Source: Erodium maritimum (taxonomy: Eukaryota; Streptophyta; Magnoliopsida; Geraniales; Geraniaceae). From it: 64,000 bases of DNA. The notes beneath the pieces were generated by a model that worked only from the letters and a program-made list of their open reading frames with translations, was not told the DNA's origin and did no database searches. A program made the position numbers and the translations under genes. The number at the start of each line of letters is the position of its first letter. The first letter of the stretch is position 1. Shown one piece after another: positions 21,750 through 33,602 of this stretch. The DNA is taken from assembly GCA_963921825.1 (NCBI GenBank), contig OY997591.1:50613825-50677824 (forward strand). Reading direction: 5' to 3'.

Positions 21750-23190
21750 GAGCACCTACATGGTGCGCACCGTGTTGAAAAAATGCAAATAAAATGTTTT
21801 GTTTTTATTCAAATAATAATATTATTTAATTGAGAGGTTACACGACCTTTATTGGTGGGTTAATGGGAGAGGTTACAATCCTTTATGTTGAGAAGTTACA
21901 AATGGTTTATGGTGTAGGTTACAAGATTTATTTGTATTCATGATTGAATTCAAATAACATGCTCAATACATTTGTACCCTTCTATCCTTTATCCTATAAA
22001 TACTAGAGTTGCTAGCTTATTTTCTCTAACACAACTCTACATTTCTCTCCCAAATTGCTACACTTCCATTCTTACATATTTTTCCGAAATTGTAAGTTAT
22101 CAAGAACATTACTATATTCTCCTATCATTCTACAATCTAGTTTGTCTCTGCAAGTTCCACATCCAGAACCGTGAGTGGGCACGAGTTTGGATTAGAAGTT
22201 GTGATAACTCGGGGGGGCAAACCGACCGTTCACCACCTCAGATGCGCCAGAATAATTTGCTTCAAGTCAGTGGCCTCCATACCACACCACAACTTTCCTG
22301 TTACTTGTTTTCTTTACAATCGGGTGTGTTCGTTCTATACTATATGTTTTATTACTTGTTTCATGTTGCTTGTTTGTCTGTTGTATGGTTTTTCATCTAG
22401 AATATCAAAATTATTCCTACACATCGTACCCGTAAGTCACGAATTGCGAATCGCAAGTTTGTTGTTTGCAGTTCGTGATTCACACGATGTGGTGTGCATG
22501 AATCGCAAACCACGAATTATATACTCGCGATTCACAAGTCGAAGTACGGACCACGAACCGTAAATGTGGTTCATGGTGTGCGGTGCGTGGTTCGTCGGCC
22601 ACCAATGAGCCCCCGCCACGTGGCGATTCCAAATATATTTTTTTAAAATCAAAATAATACAATTTAAAATACAACAACACAATTTTCCCCCTATAATAAA
22701 TACCCCTCAACTCATTCATCAAACCACCAACATTTCTCTTTACTTTTCTCTTCAATTTTTCTCATTTATTTCGATAAAAAATGTCCGACGACGAGTGAGA
22801 TTAGTTAATAAATTTGATGTACCAAAAGCATTGTAGTTTGATGTACTATTCGGAGAGTAATAAAATTTCAAGTTTAATTATCCATTTTAGCTAACTAATT
22901 TTATTTATTAATTAGCTTTTCATTTTAGTTTATTTATTAATTTTATCAAAAAAATCAATTTTATTTAGTATTTATTATTTTAAATATAAATTTAATAAAT
23001 TCAGCAAAAGAATAATTAATAATCTAGTCAGCATCCATTGAGCACTTCTACAAACCATGATCCTCATACATGATCCCCTTGATGTAGTGCTCTCTCAGTT
23101 TCAGGAGTTCGCATCACAACTCATCCTAGTCACCACATGAATCCTGAATCCTGATCCCCTACATGTGATGTGAGTCCCTTGATGTACAGC
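21750..23190. mobile_element. Non-coding PIF/Harbinger-type element(s), probably nested
   Basis: The left end GAGCACCTACATGGTGCGC directly follows the TAA that ends element 1. The right end near 23190, read in reverse, is GAGCTGTACATCAAGGG, a weak inverted match, with TTAA beside it. Inside, from about 22410, is a second unit with many inverted words (CACGAATTGCGAATCGCAAG and similar). It resembles the head of the element at 10345, then gives a pyrimidine leader and an ORF1 start that is cut short at once. The boundaries between the two units are uncertain. Confidence 0.45.
22781..22798 (+). pseudogene. Five-codon remnant of Harbinger ORF1
   Basis: After a leader like that at 10680-10775, the sequence reads Met-Ser-Asp-Asp-Glu-stop, the same first five residues as the ORF1 at 10776. 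The AT-rich tail of the element follows immediately. The whole coding body has been lost while the 5' leader and 3' tail remain, a typical MITE-making deletion. Confidence 0.6.
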
Positions 23191-23219
23191 TCTTAAGCCC
23201 CACCTAACGTGTCCTAGTC

Positions 23220-24110
23220 AAAGTCCCGACCAACAACAATATTTAAATTTAATTTTATTGTCCTTTTTATTTTCTTGATCAATCAAGGATAATATTCAAT
23301 AATCATTTATAATTATATATGAAAGTGCATCGGATAGAAATATAGATATAGAACGAGACTTTCTAACTAGTAAATGAGTATCTTGTTCGCTAATCTTTTT
23401 GCAATAAAAAGTTTGGTATCCTTGAATTAAGAGAGCATAATAATTATATCATGTAGGATCATCCCAATGGGGAAGTAGTATAAGCCTTGATGCGGGTCCA
23501 GCCCATATCGTGGACGAAAGCTAGGGCCAAAACGATGGTATTAGAGAGGACCAAAGGGTATGAATCGTCCAGTTTTCGAGCTGTCGGGATTTTGCCAAAG
23601 GCATTGCAGTAGATGAAGCCCTGCCCTAATTAATTGGTGGGTACCGAGTTCGTCACACGTAATTAGGTAGGGGTATTGGGTTCGAGGAAGGTGCGGTCCC
23701 CAAGCTAGTTTACTTTTTTTTCATTTGTGTGTTTTGATGTTTTTTTAGGTTGTTGTTTTAGTTATTGGCCAGAGGCCTTTCATTTGGTTTTCATGGTTGG
23801 AACTTGGGAATTGACCCTATTTTTTTAACTTTCATCGAGCTTTAAGGTTGTTAAATTTAGGTAGTAGACATGTTCTACTACTCATTGGTTTGATTCATGG
23901 TTGATAAATCTGGATATATAACTTGTTAGATCCTTTGTTAGGTGTCGTTATTAGTAGTTTGGGCATTTTGCCTTTGTTACGGTTGAGGGTTTGCTTTGTC
24001 AAACTACTCTTATTTGTATTGAGGGACTGATTCGTCAATACTTTATCCTCTTCCTTCGTTTCGAAGGATAAGATATCAAAAAAATTGTTGATCAAAAAAA
24101 TAAATAAACA
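23220..24110 (+). mobile_element. Probable 5'-truncated LINE tail
   Basis: No gene is seen. The right part (about 23700-24090) is T-rich and ends in A-rich stretches (GATATCAAAAAAATTG, GATCAAAAAAATAAATAAAC), in the style of plant L1 3' UTRs. No target duplication was found. The left part up to 23700 has no recognisable content. Confidence 0.3.
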
Positions 24111-24249
24111 AGAGGCTCTTATGCTTAAAGAAAAAGATGATGATTCTAAGTAGAATGCAAATTTGAACTAGAAACAATACAATTTGATGAGAAAATAAAG
24201 ATAACTTGATTAATGTACTATAAATGCTTTAATAAGAACCCATTACACT

Positions 24250-26590
24250 ATTCAAACAAAACTGGTCTCTAGGGTTTCGTCTCTTCTCTTTTTTTGTTGG
24301 TGCATCGCATTCCTCTTCTCCGGTGACTTCCATCCCTGTTTTCCTTACCGAGACCTCGTCTACATCCATGCCCCTCCTTTCGCACCTCGAGAAGGACACC
24401 AATCATCCAAACCACGAGAAAGCTGCCCACCCATCACTCTCCCACGTGATTCCCGGCTCTACCATCGATGTTGTCCCCCAAGCAGCCTTGTCACCTCGGG
24501 TTATGCCCACAACACCCAGTTTGGAGATCATAAATCCCGCTTGATACTAGAAAAAGGGGAGACCGATCCCTCTTCCCATTCATCCACTCTCTATCATGCC
24601 ATCAAACACCACTCATGATCTCTCGCCAGAGAAAGGCTCTCTCCAAGCACCGGCTCTGAAGTTGCCTTCTAGGACGTTGCTTCTATGCACAAGGATCATC
24701 GTGCCACTTTCAGTCATTTGTTTGGGAGTCACACTAACGACCCTGCTCCAACCCCCTCTCGTGCAACTTACCGGCATCAATGGCTTCTCCTGAGGCCATT
24801 ATGCTTCTTGTCCCAGTGGACTCTATACCGGACGATGCTATTGTAACCACATGTAGTGGCCCCGTAACGATGTCACCCTGAACTTGGCTGGACCGAGCTG
24901 GATCCCGTAAGAGGACTCATACCAACCATGTGGTAGATCTTATCCCTACGATGGATCCAAGTCGAGCTGCCCCCCAAGATGCAAGAGGCAGCACGGAAAC
25001 GCAACGACCTCCGATGGAGGCCCTTCAGGTTCTCCAAGAGGGTTTTGACGCATAAAAGATGAAAGATGAGGAGGATCTAATCATCTACGTCCTAAGGAAC
25101 CCGGTGACGAACTGCAATCGGGGTCGTACAACTTTCAACTTGGCAGGTAGACTCTTTACCACCCAACAATGCAACCATGACTAGATGGAGGGAGACATGA
25201 AAAAAGTGTGGCACCATTCCGTCCTTATTATCAAGGACCTACGGTGGGGTATCTTGGGATTCTACTTCACATCCCAAGCGAAAAAGGAGAGAATCCGACA
25301 GGACGAGCCTTGGTCCTTTAAGCGAGTACCATTGGTTTTAGAGGACCTCCACCCTAGCATTAACCCATCCAAATTTCCTATTTCAAGGATTCAAATGTGG
25401 GCGGTAGTCTCCGACCTCCTATAGGATAACCTCACGGAGGAAATCGAGTTCCGAGTGGGAGAAGCATTAGGGGATTTGTAGACGTCCGTACTAACAAGGA
25501 TGGGATGGCACTCTGAGTTTCCATTTTTGGAAGGACCTCACCACGCCTCTCCATTAGACGGCCCAGATCATGATCAAGGAAAACCATACACCGACACGAG
25601 TTCGGCTCCAGTACGTCTGACTCCTGGACTTTTGCTTCTACTGCAGATGCATAGGCCATCAAGAGAATGAGTTATGCCAAAGGAATTCGACCAATGCCCT
25701 ACCAACACAACGCTACGATCTCTCCCTCACGACATCAGAGAGTACCAATATCAAGGCGGGAAATTCAAAGGGACTAAGCGGAACCTATCTCGACCGTATG
25801 GATGGGCCACCTAGAGCCACTACCAAGGAAGAAGACCTGCACTTCTAACCCTTGGTTTTGAGACTCACCCTCCCAGCGGGATTTTCTCCATTGTCCCACG
25901 CAACACCAAGTTCGGTCCATAACTTTCCGCCTAAAGCACCGGCACCAACATAGAGTCTAGAACTTGTGTCCATTCTTTCCAACCCGTTCTCCTATAGAGC
26001 TTGGATCAGAGGACCAAGCAAGGCGGCTGCTATACAGAACTTCCTACCTAACTAGGAGCCACCTCTGGTTGGTACGAGGAATTTACATGCCTCGACAGTC
26101 ACACCTACGACATCATCAATTCGCCACTCTTAGAAGGGGACCACCAAATTCTGTCTTCAAGATGTGAGAGTGACCAACCCCTCCAGCTCAGAAGAAGAGA
26201 AGTATGGACGCCCCACTCTTGATCAAGGACATATCGGCTCCAGAGGTCATCGAAGTGAGGTCTGTCAAGCAGCCTCACCAGGGTCAATGAGTGGCTCTAC
26301 CAGTATCGAGGTGTGTATGGGGACGCACCTCGCCTTCTGAAGTTTGGTGTAAGTCCAACCCCATGATTTCCCTACTTCATAGTGTTCTCTTTGGATGCCC
26401 GTTATCCCCCTAAGTGCTCCCGATTTTTATCACGAGTATTTTCAAGTCGAGTTAGGAAATGATCAACATAGACGAGCTCTCGTCCGCAACTACAAACAAG
26501 ATGTTTGTCTCCCAACATTCTCTCTATTATAACCGAACATCTTGTAATAAGATTAGCGTTCAATATATATAGATTCAAATTATGCCTTAT
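24250..26590 (+). pseudogene. LINE (L1) ORF1 remnant, DUF4283 type
   Basis: The stretch 25185-25424 reads as the DUF4283-like RNA-binding domain of plant L1 ORF1: DLRWGILGFYFTSQAKKERI, EPWSFKRVPLVLEDLHPSIN, ISRIQMWAVVSDL. Downstream, near 25430-25660, are GEALGDFVDV-like and zinc-knuckle-like (CRCIGH) traces in other frames. Upstream is a GC-richer 5' region. Many stops and frame changes. No ORF2 follows; the sequence ends in an AT-rich tail before the LTR at 26651. Confidence 0.6.
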
Positions 26591-26650
26591 TTCATCTTAT
26601 CGTTGTTTAATTATGTATGAGTTACATATTTAATAAGGTTTCTCCACTAT

Positions 26651-29539
26651 TGTAAGAACCGCCCCCGGTAGAACCGGTGAGTTTTGGCAAAGTTTGACTT
26701 TCGGCCGAAAAAGTCAACCGATGGCTCCGAGAGTCGTTCGGGACCTTTCCGGGGACCAAAAAGCTTATCCGTCATCATGGTTAGCTTAGTTGGGTCATTT
26801 CCTTTAATTTGACTGTAATATTGAAAGGGTCAATTTTTGGTCAAACCGGGAACTTTTTATCGACTAAAACGACGTAATTTGAGGTGCTGGATTTTCGACT
26901 GAGGAAAAGTGGTCCCTACATGGACACTTGTCCATGCTAGCTTGGAGGGGAAGAAAAGAGGCTAAAAAGACCCTTTTACCCCTCACAAGTGCCCTTAAAT
27001 GGATAAAAACTCAAGGGGCCTTTTGGTCTTTACCACTTTTAGGTCTTTTGAGGCAAGTGGAGCAAACCAATTCAGCTCATTTACATTGGTGCAGCCGAAA
27101 ATCACTAAGGGGAGAGAGATGAGAGAAGCTCTTGACTTGAGGAAGAAGAAAGGAAGAAAAGGGAAGAACTTGAAGCCTTGTGTTCATCAAATCCTCTCCA
27201 AATCATCCTTTTCTTCATCATCTCATCATCCTAAAGGTATGTACACTCCTAACTTCTCTTTTCAATCACTTTCAAGTTGTGGGTTTTGTGGGTTTTTGCT
27301 ATAACTTGTTGAGTTTTGTTTCAATTGTTGTTTTTGGTGGAAAATTAGTGAAGTTAAGTTGGTTTTGTTGTGTTTGTTGAAGCTTTGATGAAACCCATGA
27401 TGAGTATTGAAGTTGGGGGTTTTTGATGACTGTTTGGAGCTTGGTGATGTTGAAAATGGAGTTTTGGGTGTGGGTTTTCGCAGAAGACGAGTTGGGGAAG
27501 AAGAGGAGAATATGCTCTAGTCTGGCGTGGAATGGAACCCGGAGAGGGCCAGATTCCGGCACGGTATGCGGCGCGGAACGTGCCTGATTCCGGGCCGGTG
27601 CGTTGCGCGGACCATGTTTGGTTCCGGGCCGGTCTGTGGCACGCGCCGGATCGGGTTCCGGGTCGGTCTGTGGCACGGGTCGTGTCGGGTACCGGACCAG
27701 ATTCCAGAGCTGTGGGCCAATCAAATTGGGCCTAGTTGGGCCCAATTCATCTTTTGGCCTTAGTTTTTGTTCTTAGAATTTAATTTAAGTTGTTTGTTTT
27801 GAGTCTGTCTTTGCTTAGTTGTTAATTATAGTACTAATTGTGATCCAAGACCGTGGACCGAGCTCGAGGAAGGAGGAAGACTTTGAGACCCCGTGAGAGG
27901 ACGAGGAAGCTAGCCAGGACGTCAGCATGTAGGAGTATTTTAGCTTTGGAGTTTTCAAAGTAGGGAAAGTACTAAACTCCTCTTTTAATTTAAAGAACAC
28001 TAATAGTATGCCTATAGGATAATAATAACCGGAAAGGTCCTAACTTGCATATAGGATGTGATTCACTAGAATAATCGCTTTTCAATTACAATAATAATCG
28101 GACGAGTCTTAGTATGCATATAGGATGTGATTCACTAGTTAACCATTTTCAATACTTTGGGAAATTGCCGTGCTGGTAGAATGGCCTTGTCGAGCCTTAG
28201 GATTTCTTGTTGAATGTATTTATTGATGATTGTTCGTCCTTAGGATCGATGCATGTTCTGTCTTTAGGATAATATAAGAGTCACACTAATCTAGTTGAAT
28301 TACGATGATTGTATGTGAATGGTTGATCCGTATTATGATTGATTGAGTGATTGTTGTTTGTAAATTGACCGTGCCTAATGGTATGATCGGGTGAGTGATA
28401 GGCCGATGGGACGTGGTTGGTAAGTCGTGCCGGTAAGCGTGATTGTTAATATGAGTTCTTGTGACGTGTTGTGATAAGATTGTTGGGTTGCTAAGCTGTG
28501 ATTGTACTATGACTGTGAAATGTATTATTCTCTTGTCGTGTGTTCTAAGAGGAGTTGTGTTCCGGTATGGTACCTACACCGAGGGAGTATGCTGGTGTGG
28601 GGTAGTACCTAGGCCGATGGTTTGTGTTCTGGTATGGTACCTACACCGAGGGGGTATGCCAGTATGGGGTAGTACCTAAGCCGAGGGATTGTGTTCACCC
28701 CGATGTGAATCTTGGGAAGACGTCCAGGCCAATGGAAATTCCGGTATGACGTGAGGTTGTTTACCCTGCAGGGATTGTTACTTGTTGCTCCACCCCGAGG
28801 GTATGCATTCCTGCGGGAGCGTTTCCGGGAGGACATCTTGTTTCGCCCCGATGATCTATGGCACTTTGGGGACATTTCCGAGGACTCCGACGATATGTGT
28901 CCCTTTAGGGATGTTTCTGGTGGCGTCGACGATATGTGTCTCCTCTGGACCGAGGGGCAATCCGACATGATACAATGACTAATTGTGGATCGGAGTATTG
29001 GCTTAAGTTATTGACACGACGTTTACGCGCTTTCTTTAGTTGTTTTTATTAAAGGTTAAACTGTCTCCTTTGATCTCCTTGAGTTACTATTGTATTAAGT
29101 ACTGTAATTCTTATTGTTCTCTATTTATGGAATCTTTTGATTAATCGTACTAATCGTATCTTTTGGATAATTGTACAATTCGGGTTTTATTATCAAAGTG
29201 GGGATTTCTTTCACTTTACTACTTTTCCTACTGAGCGTAAGCTCACCCCCCTTCTTCTTTACTGTTTGTACAGGTTTCCTTGATGAGTAGTATCTAGAGG
29301 TGGTCTCAAGGCTCGGGAGCTCCTTGGGATTTGGGATTTGGGATTTTTATTCTACAGACGTACTACTTGTATCAACTTTATTTTTGTTGTCATTTGTTCT
29401 ACAGAGCTGTTGACTCTTGATTTTGGTTTTTATTAAGTTTTTCGTGGAACTTGCACTTTTAAATCCCTTCTACTTGTTATTTAATTAATGTCTTTAGTTC
29501 ACGTCTCGAGTCCGGTCAAAACCGGATTTGGGCGTGACA
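26651..29539 (-). mobile_element. LTR-like unit, copy 3 (2.9 kb, minus orientation)
   Basis: Read on the minus strand it starts TGTCACGCCCAAATCCGG and ends GGCGGTTCTTACA. The 5-bp flanks are ACTAT and GCTAT (one mismatch). It shares with copies 1 and 2 the block GACGGATAAGCTTTTTGG near the 3' end, and with copies 2 and 4 a GTGAGC...GCTCA block. Like the others it holds its own short tandem repeats (27580-27690 and 28560-28700, period about 67 in the latter) and no retroelement protein domain. It is a fossil solo LTR or non-autonomous unit, clearly diverged from copies 1 and 2. Confidence 0.6.
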
Positions 29540-29564
29540 GCTATACTAAAAAAACAACTCATTA

Positions 29565-30439
29565 GAAGCTTCTGACTCAAAGCGCTCCGCTACCCTTGAC
29601 GGGTTCACTCTTTAATGGGTTCAACAGTACCCTTGCTAGGGTTTTCTTTTACATCATCTTTTTCTTCATCTTTTTTGGCCGCCGTCCACCTTCGCAGGTC
29701 GTTGCCGCCCGTTCAAACCGTCCCACGACCTCGCGCTATGGATCTTGCGTCGCCGGTTTGATCCCGACCTAGTGCCAATGGCCACCGTGGCCCTCTTACT
29801 GTCGTCCACCGGGGTCCGTGCTCCATGCGCCGTCTCCTGTCTGCAGCGGGCCAGTTTAGGGCATATCCATCAAAGGGGCACACCCTAGCCAGCATGGGTC
29901 CGCTCCCTCGATGGATCTGGGATCCGGGAGGAGGGACGATAGGCTAGGGCCTGATTCCACGGCACACGAAGTCGGGACCCTCGATCCTGAACAAACCGTT
30001 GCGGGTCAAATCGATGATCCCGTCTTCCGCACTACTTCGAAAGATCCGGGTGAATCACGACGAAGAATTGACAATACCAGAACGCTCCAATGGCACGGGG
30101 CCCAGAAGAACTGGCATCGCAGATTTGGTAGTTTGTTATTTCGTTCGTGTGCTAATTATTTATCTTGTTTTAGGTCGAATAAATTGTTGGCTAGACATTC
30201 TATTTCTTGTGTTGATTAGGACTTTTCATTTCAAGTCTCGCTGTTTTGAGACGTTGGTAAGGAGTTGTCTTGAGTTTTTACCTACGATTTCAAGTAGGTT
30301 ATTATCATGGGTCCATGAGCGTTGGGCCTGCTACAGTCGGCTCGGACATACATCTGGAATCCTGGACGTTTTCGCCCTCTCTTATTTGATTACTTTTGGG
30401 TATTAATACAATTCTCCGATTACCTCGTTACCCGTTTCA
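29565..30439 (+). mobile_element. LINE-derived element with 17-bp target duplication
   Basis: AAAAAAACAACTCATTA at 29548-29564 is repeated at 30440-30456, right after a tail ending CCCGTTTCAAA. This is the signature of target-primed reverse transcription. The insert starts with a GC-rich 5'-UTR-like part with GCTAGGGTTTTC, has no clear ORF, and ends with an L1-style 3' UTR (TATTAATACAATTCTCCGAT, then poly-A). It is only about 875 bases long and lacks ORF2, so it was probably mobilised by another L1. Confidence 0.7.
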
Positions 30440-30456
30440 AAAAAAACAACTCATTA

Positions 30457-30900
30457 TACGTAAACATCGCATCTATTTCAAGTGTGAAAAGTTTGTTGTG
30501 CAAATTTAAAATTGTAGTTTATGTCTCATGACCGTACTTTATAAGATGCTTTAAAAAATTGTCAATGAATAAAGCTAGATTGTATTCTTTGTAGGTAATG
30601 GTAATGGAATTTCTTAATACTTAATTAAAAAGCTACTACTTTATAACAAACTTTACGTGTAAGTGAGGGTCAGAAAGTAAAATGATACTTGAAGTTCGTG
30701 TTATTAATTAACTCGTGGGCATCATGCTCACTCTCTTTTGTCAAATATTAGTATATAACGCTTGATTGACCTTTGTTTGTCAGAAGAAGAAGAAATCTAT
30801 CTGATCAGGTGAATCAGAATACACCTCCAGTAGACCTCTCATTAGGCCTGATAAAGGAAATGAGTGCGTAAATGATTGAGGATTGAGAGGAGGAGGAGGT
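30457..30900. other. AT-rich spacer, nothing recognised
   Basis: No gene, repeat end or regulatory pattern was recognised here. Confidence 0.5.
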
Positions 30901-30903
30901 AAG

Positions 30904-32673
30904 AGCAGGAACAATGGAACGATCCTGTTCTCCGCGTCGTGACGTTCGCTGGTCGGGCGCGCTGGTCGTTCCGGTGTTAACGCCGAAAAACGCGGCCCCG
31001 CTCCCCTTGCACGCGCTCCCGCTCCCCTTGCACGCGCTCCCGCTCCCCTCTCGCTGGCCGGGCGCGGTGGACGCGCTGGCGCGCCGTCTGCTGCGCTGGC
31101 AGCGTGTGGGGCATGCAACGTGTCCCGACCGTTGGCACACTAACGGCTAGTTTTTTTTTTTAATTCAAAAATCAACAAATAAAACCCTATAAATACCCCT
31201 CTCCTCTCATATTTTTCACATCACTTCCTACTTCAACTATCCAACTTCATTCTCTCCTTCCCAAATTCTCCTCTCTCGTTTCAATTATTCTCGTCAAAAA
31301 TGTCGGGCGACGCTGGGTCTCGTGCACACTCAGCTGGTGACGAAGTCGGATTCACCGAGGACGAACTGGCACGAGGTTTCGGAGACATTCTAACGGGCAA
31401 TCGCTCCAACTCCCCAAACTCGAACCCAGGGTCGAGTTCAGGTTAGTGCAAACTTATTATTTATGTAACGTAATTTTTGTACTTATTTTATTGTATTAAT
31501 GAATTGTATTTATTTTTTTGATTAATTATTTGCACTTATTTTATTATTTTATTTTTAGCACTTAATTTATTGTATTAAATTTTTTTATCAGGGCAATACC
31601 GTCCCCAACAATACCAAATGGCCCCAGGGTTCCAAGTGCCATCACAATGGACCATGCCCCCACAAGGTTTCCAGATGCCACCGTTCCAACCACAATCACA
31701 ATGGGGGATGAGAACCCAATTCTACAACTACGAGGGTCATCCACTACCCGACGTACAAACCCCCCAACCATCCTCTTCCCAACGACGAGGCCGAGCCCCT
31801 ACTCGAGCCCGAGCCAAACCCCGAGCCCAACCCGAAGAACCAGATCCGGAGGGCCGGACATTCAGCAAGGAGGAGGACCACCACCTCATAACTTGCTGGT
31901 TGAGCACAACAAGAGACGTCGTCAAGGGCAACTCGCAAACCGGTAGCACATTCTGGTGCGAAGTGTAGAGGAAATACAACTCCAAGGGAGGTTACCCACC
32001 TCGCCGCTGGGAAGCCATCAAGAAACGTTGGCTCAGAGGTTCCAGCCAGACAAGGAGGATGCTCGGCTATTTGAAGAGGTCCAAGGCCGAGAAGCCGAGC
32101 GGCGCAAACCAGGAAGAGCACTTGAGACGTGCGAAGAAAATGTGGGAGGATGATGGGAAAGTGATTAAAGACCACCCGCTAAAGTTCGACCTGGATCATT
32201 GGGTCATGAGGCTCGAGGGCAATGAGAAGTTCAGTGCCCTGGAAGACTCATATCTACCCTTGAAGCCCAAATTGATGATCTTCGAAGCCAACCCCCACCA
32301 CCAGATGTCGACCCAACAGAGGATGATTCTTGAACTTGTATTTTCTTTTGGGTTGTATGAAAAGGGAATGAATAAAATTAGAAGTTCATTTATATTCGTG
32401 TTGAATTTATTAATTATTGATTGTCATTAATTATTTATTTCCACAGTTGTTTAAATTATGACTAAATTAAACGGTTTCCGATAACGAATTAAATAAAACA
32501 GGAAAATATCAAATAATAATCCAGTCAGCATTGTTCTGCACTCCCAGGACCTCAAGGTCCTTTCTGTTGCAAAACACCCACTTTTCTACACTCCCACTCC
32601 CTGACTTTTGTCCAGTCAGCACAAGGTCTGCACTCCCACTCCCTGACCAAGGTCATTTCTGTTGTTCATGCTC
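30904..32673 (+). mobile_element. PIF/Harbinger element 2, ORF1 only
   Basis: The ends are GAGCAGGAACAATGGAACG and, read in reverse, GAGCATGAACAACAGAAATG, with TAA on both sides (30901-30903, 32674-32676). Sequence, layout and leader match element 1 at 19484-21746, including the GC-rich head and the TATAAATA box near 31190. It is about 500 bases shorter, mostly through loss of the end of ORF1. The head has a roughly 20-base tandem repeat (CGCTCCCGCTCCCCTTGCA, about 30995-31050). Confidence 0.8.
31300..32332 (+). pseudogene. Harbinger ORF1, broken copy
   Basis: Exon 1 starts at 31300 with the same MSGDAGSRA start as the copy at 19857, with a donor near 31441 and an acceptor at 31591. The frame then runs to a TAG at 31966. 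The homologous sequence continues past it (SKGGYPPRRWEAIKKRWLRG and on) to about 32240, where an internal deletion joins the NAM-associated region to the last 25 codons (ending near 32332). The SANT-like and NAM-associated parts are recognisable. With one stop and one deletion it is unlikely to work. Confidence 0.7.
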
Positions 32674-33602
32674 TAAGAGTATGAGTGGTGAGTATTAAAA
32701 TAAATTTTTTTTGTCTCCCCGTCATCTCACTGTCGGCAGGAAACTTCAGCATCGTGTAATAAAAGACTTTTTGTCGGCATTAAATTAAACAAAATTGTAT
32801 TAAAATAGAAGGACTAGTACAAGATGACCAATCGAAATTTAAACTACGAAGCGATAAACTAAGTTAAACGTCTCCAAATTTATTCCAAATGTGTTCGACG
32901 AGGTCGTCCTTCAATTGATAATGTTTGCGTTTATCTTGCATCCTCTGAGTGTTTTAAAGTATGATCTGGGACGGGACGAAGCTTCCTCGCGCAAAATTTG
33001 GTTTACTTGGCCCACCCTCATCTGTTGGTTTACTTTAGCAAAATACTTTTGTTTTGGTCGTTGAGGTAATGAAATTGTTTTCACAAAAACTGGTCATGAA
33101 GGGTAAATGCCATCGGCAAGATAATACGAGAGTGTGTAGTGGTTACCATTTATCATATATTCAACTGGTGGTTGTCAACCATTGATAACGTCCGCGAATA
33201 GTCTGGAATGATTGATCATTTATCGTTGTTTGATCCCACCCTGCCAAAGAACGAGTGCCAAATCCATAAGTCACGGGTAGCAACCGCCTCGAGAGCAACG
33301 GTCGTTCCATTCCCGTGGTCCGTCCTTGAATGGGAGTCTCGCAGTGTCGTTGGTCAATTCTTCCACTCCTAATGCATGCAGTCAAGACTGCCAAGCATAT
33401 ACAGGAATCCCCGCGCTTCATTAACCGCCAAAATGTAGTCCATATCGGTCCGTATAGGTTTACGCTGATACGTAGGATCGAAGGCTTTAATGATTCCACT
33501 ATAAAATTTTCTCAAACATTCCAAAGACGTGGTTTCGCCTATCTTCAGGTACTCGTCCAATCCATCAGTTGCAATTTCGTAACATAACTGCCTAATGACC
33601 GT

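Noticed and set aside
29999-30406. 135-codon open frame
   Set aside because: Inside the LINE-derived insert, crossing from its 5' part into the 3' UTR; no domain, and other frames are open as well.
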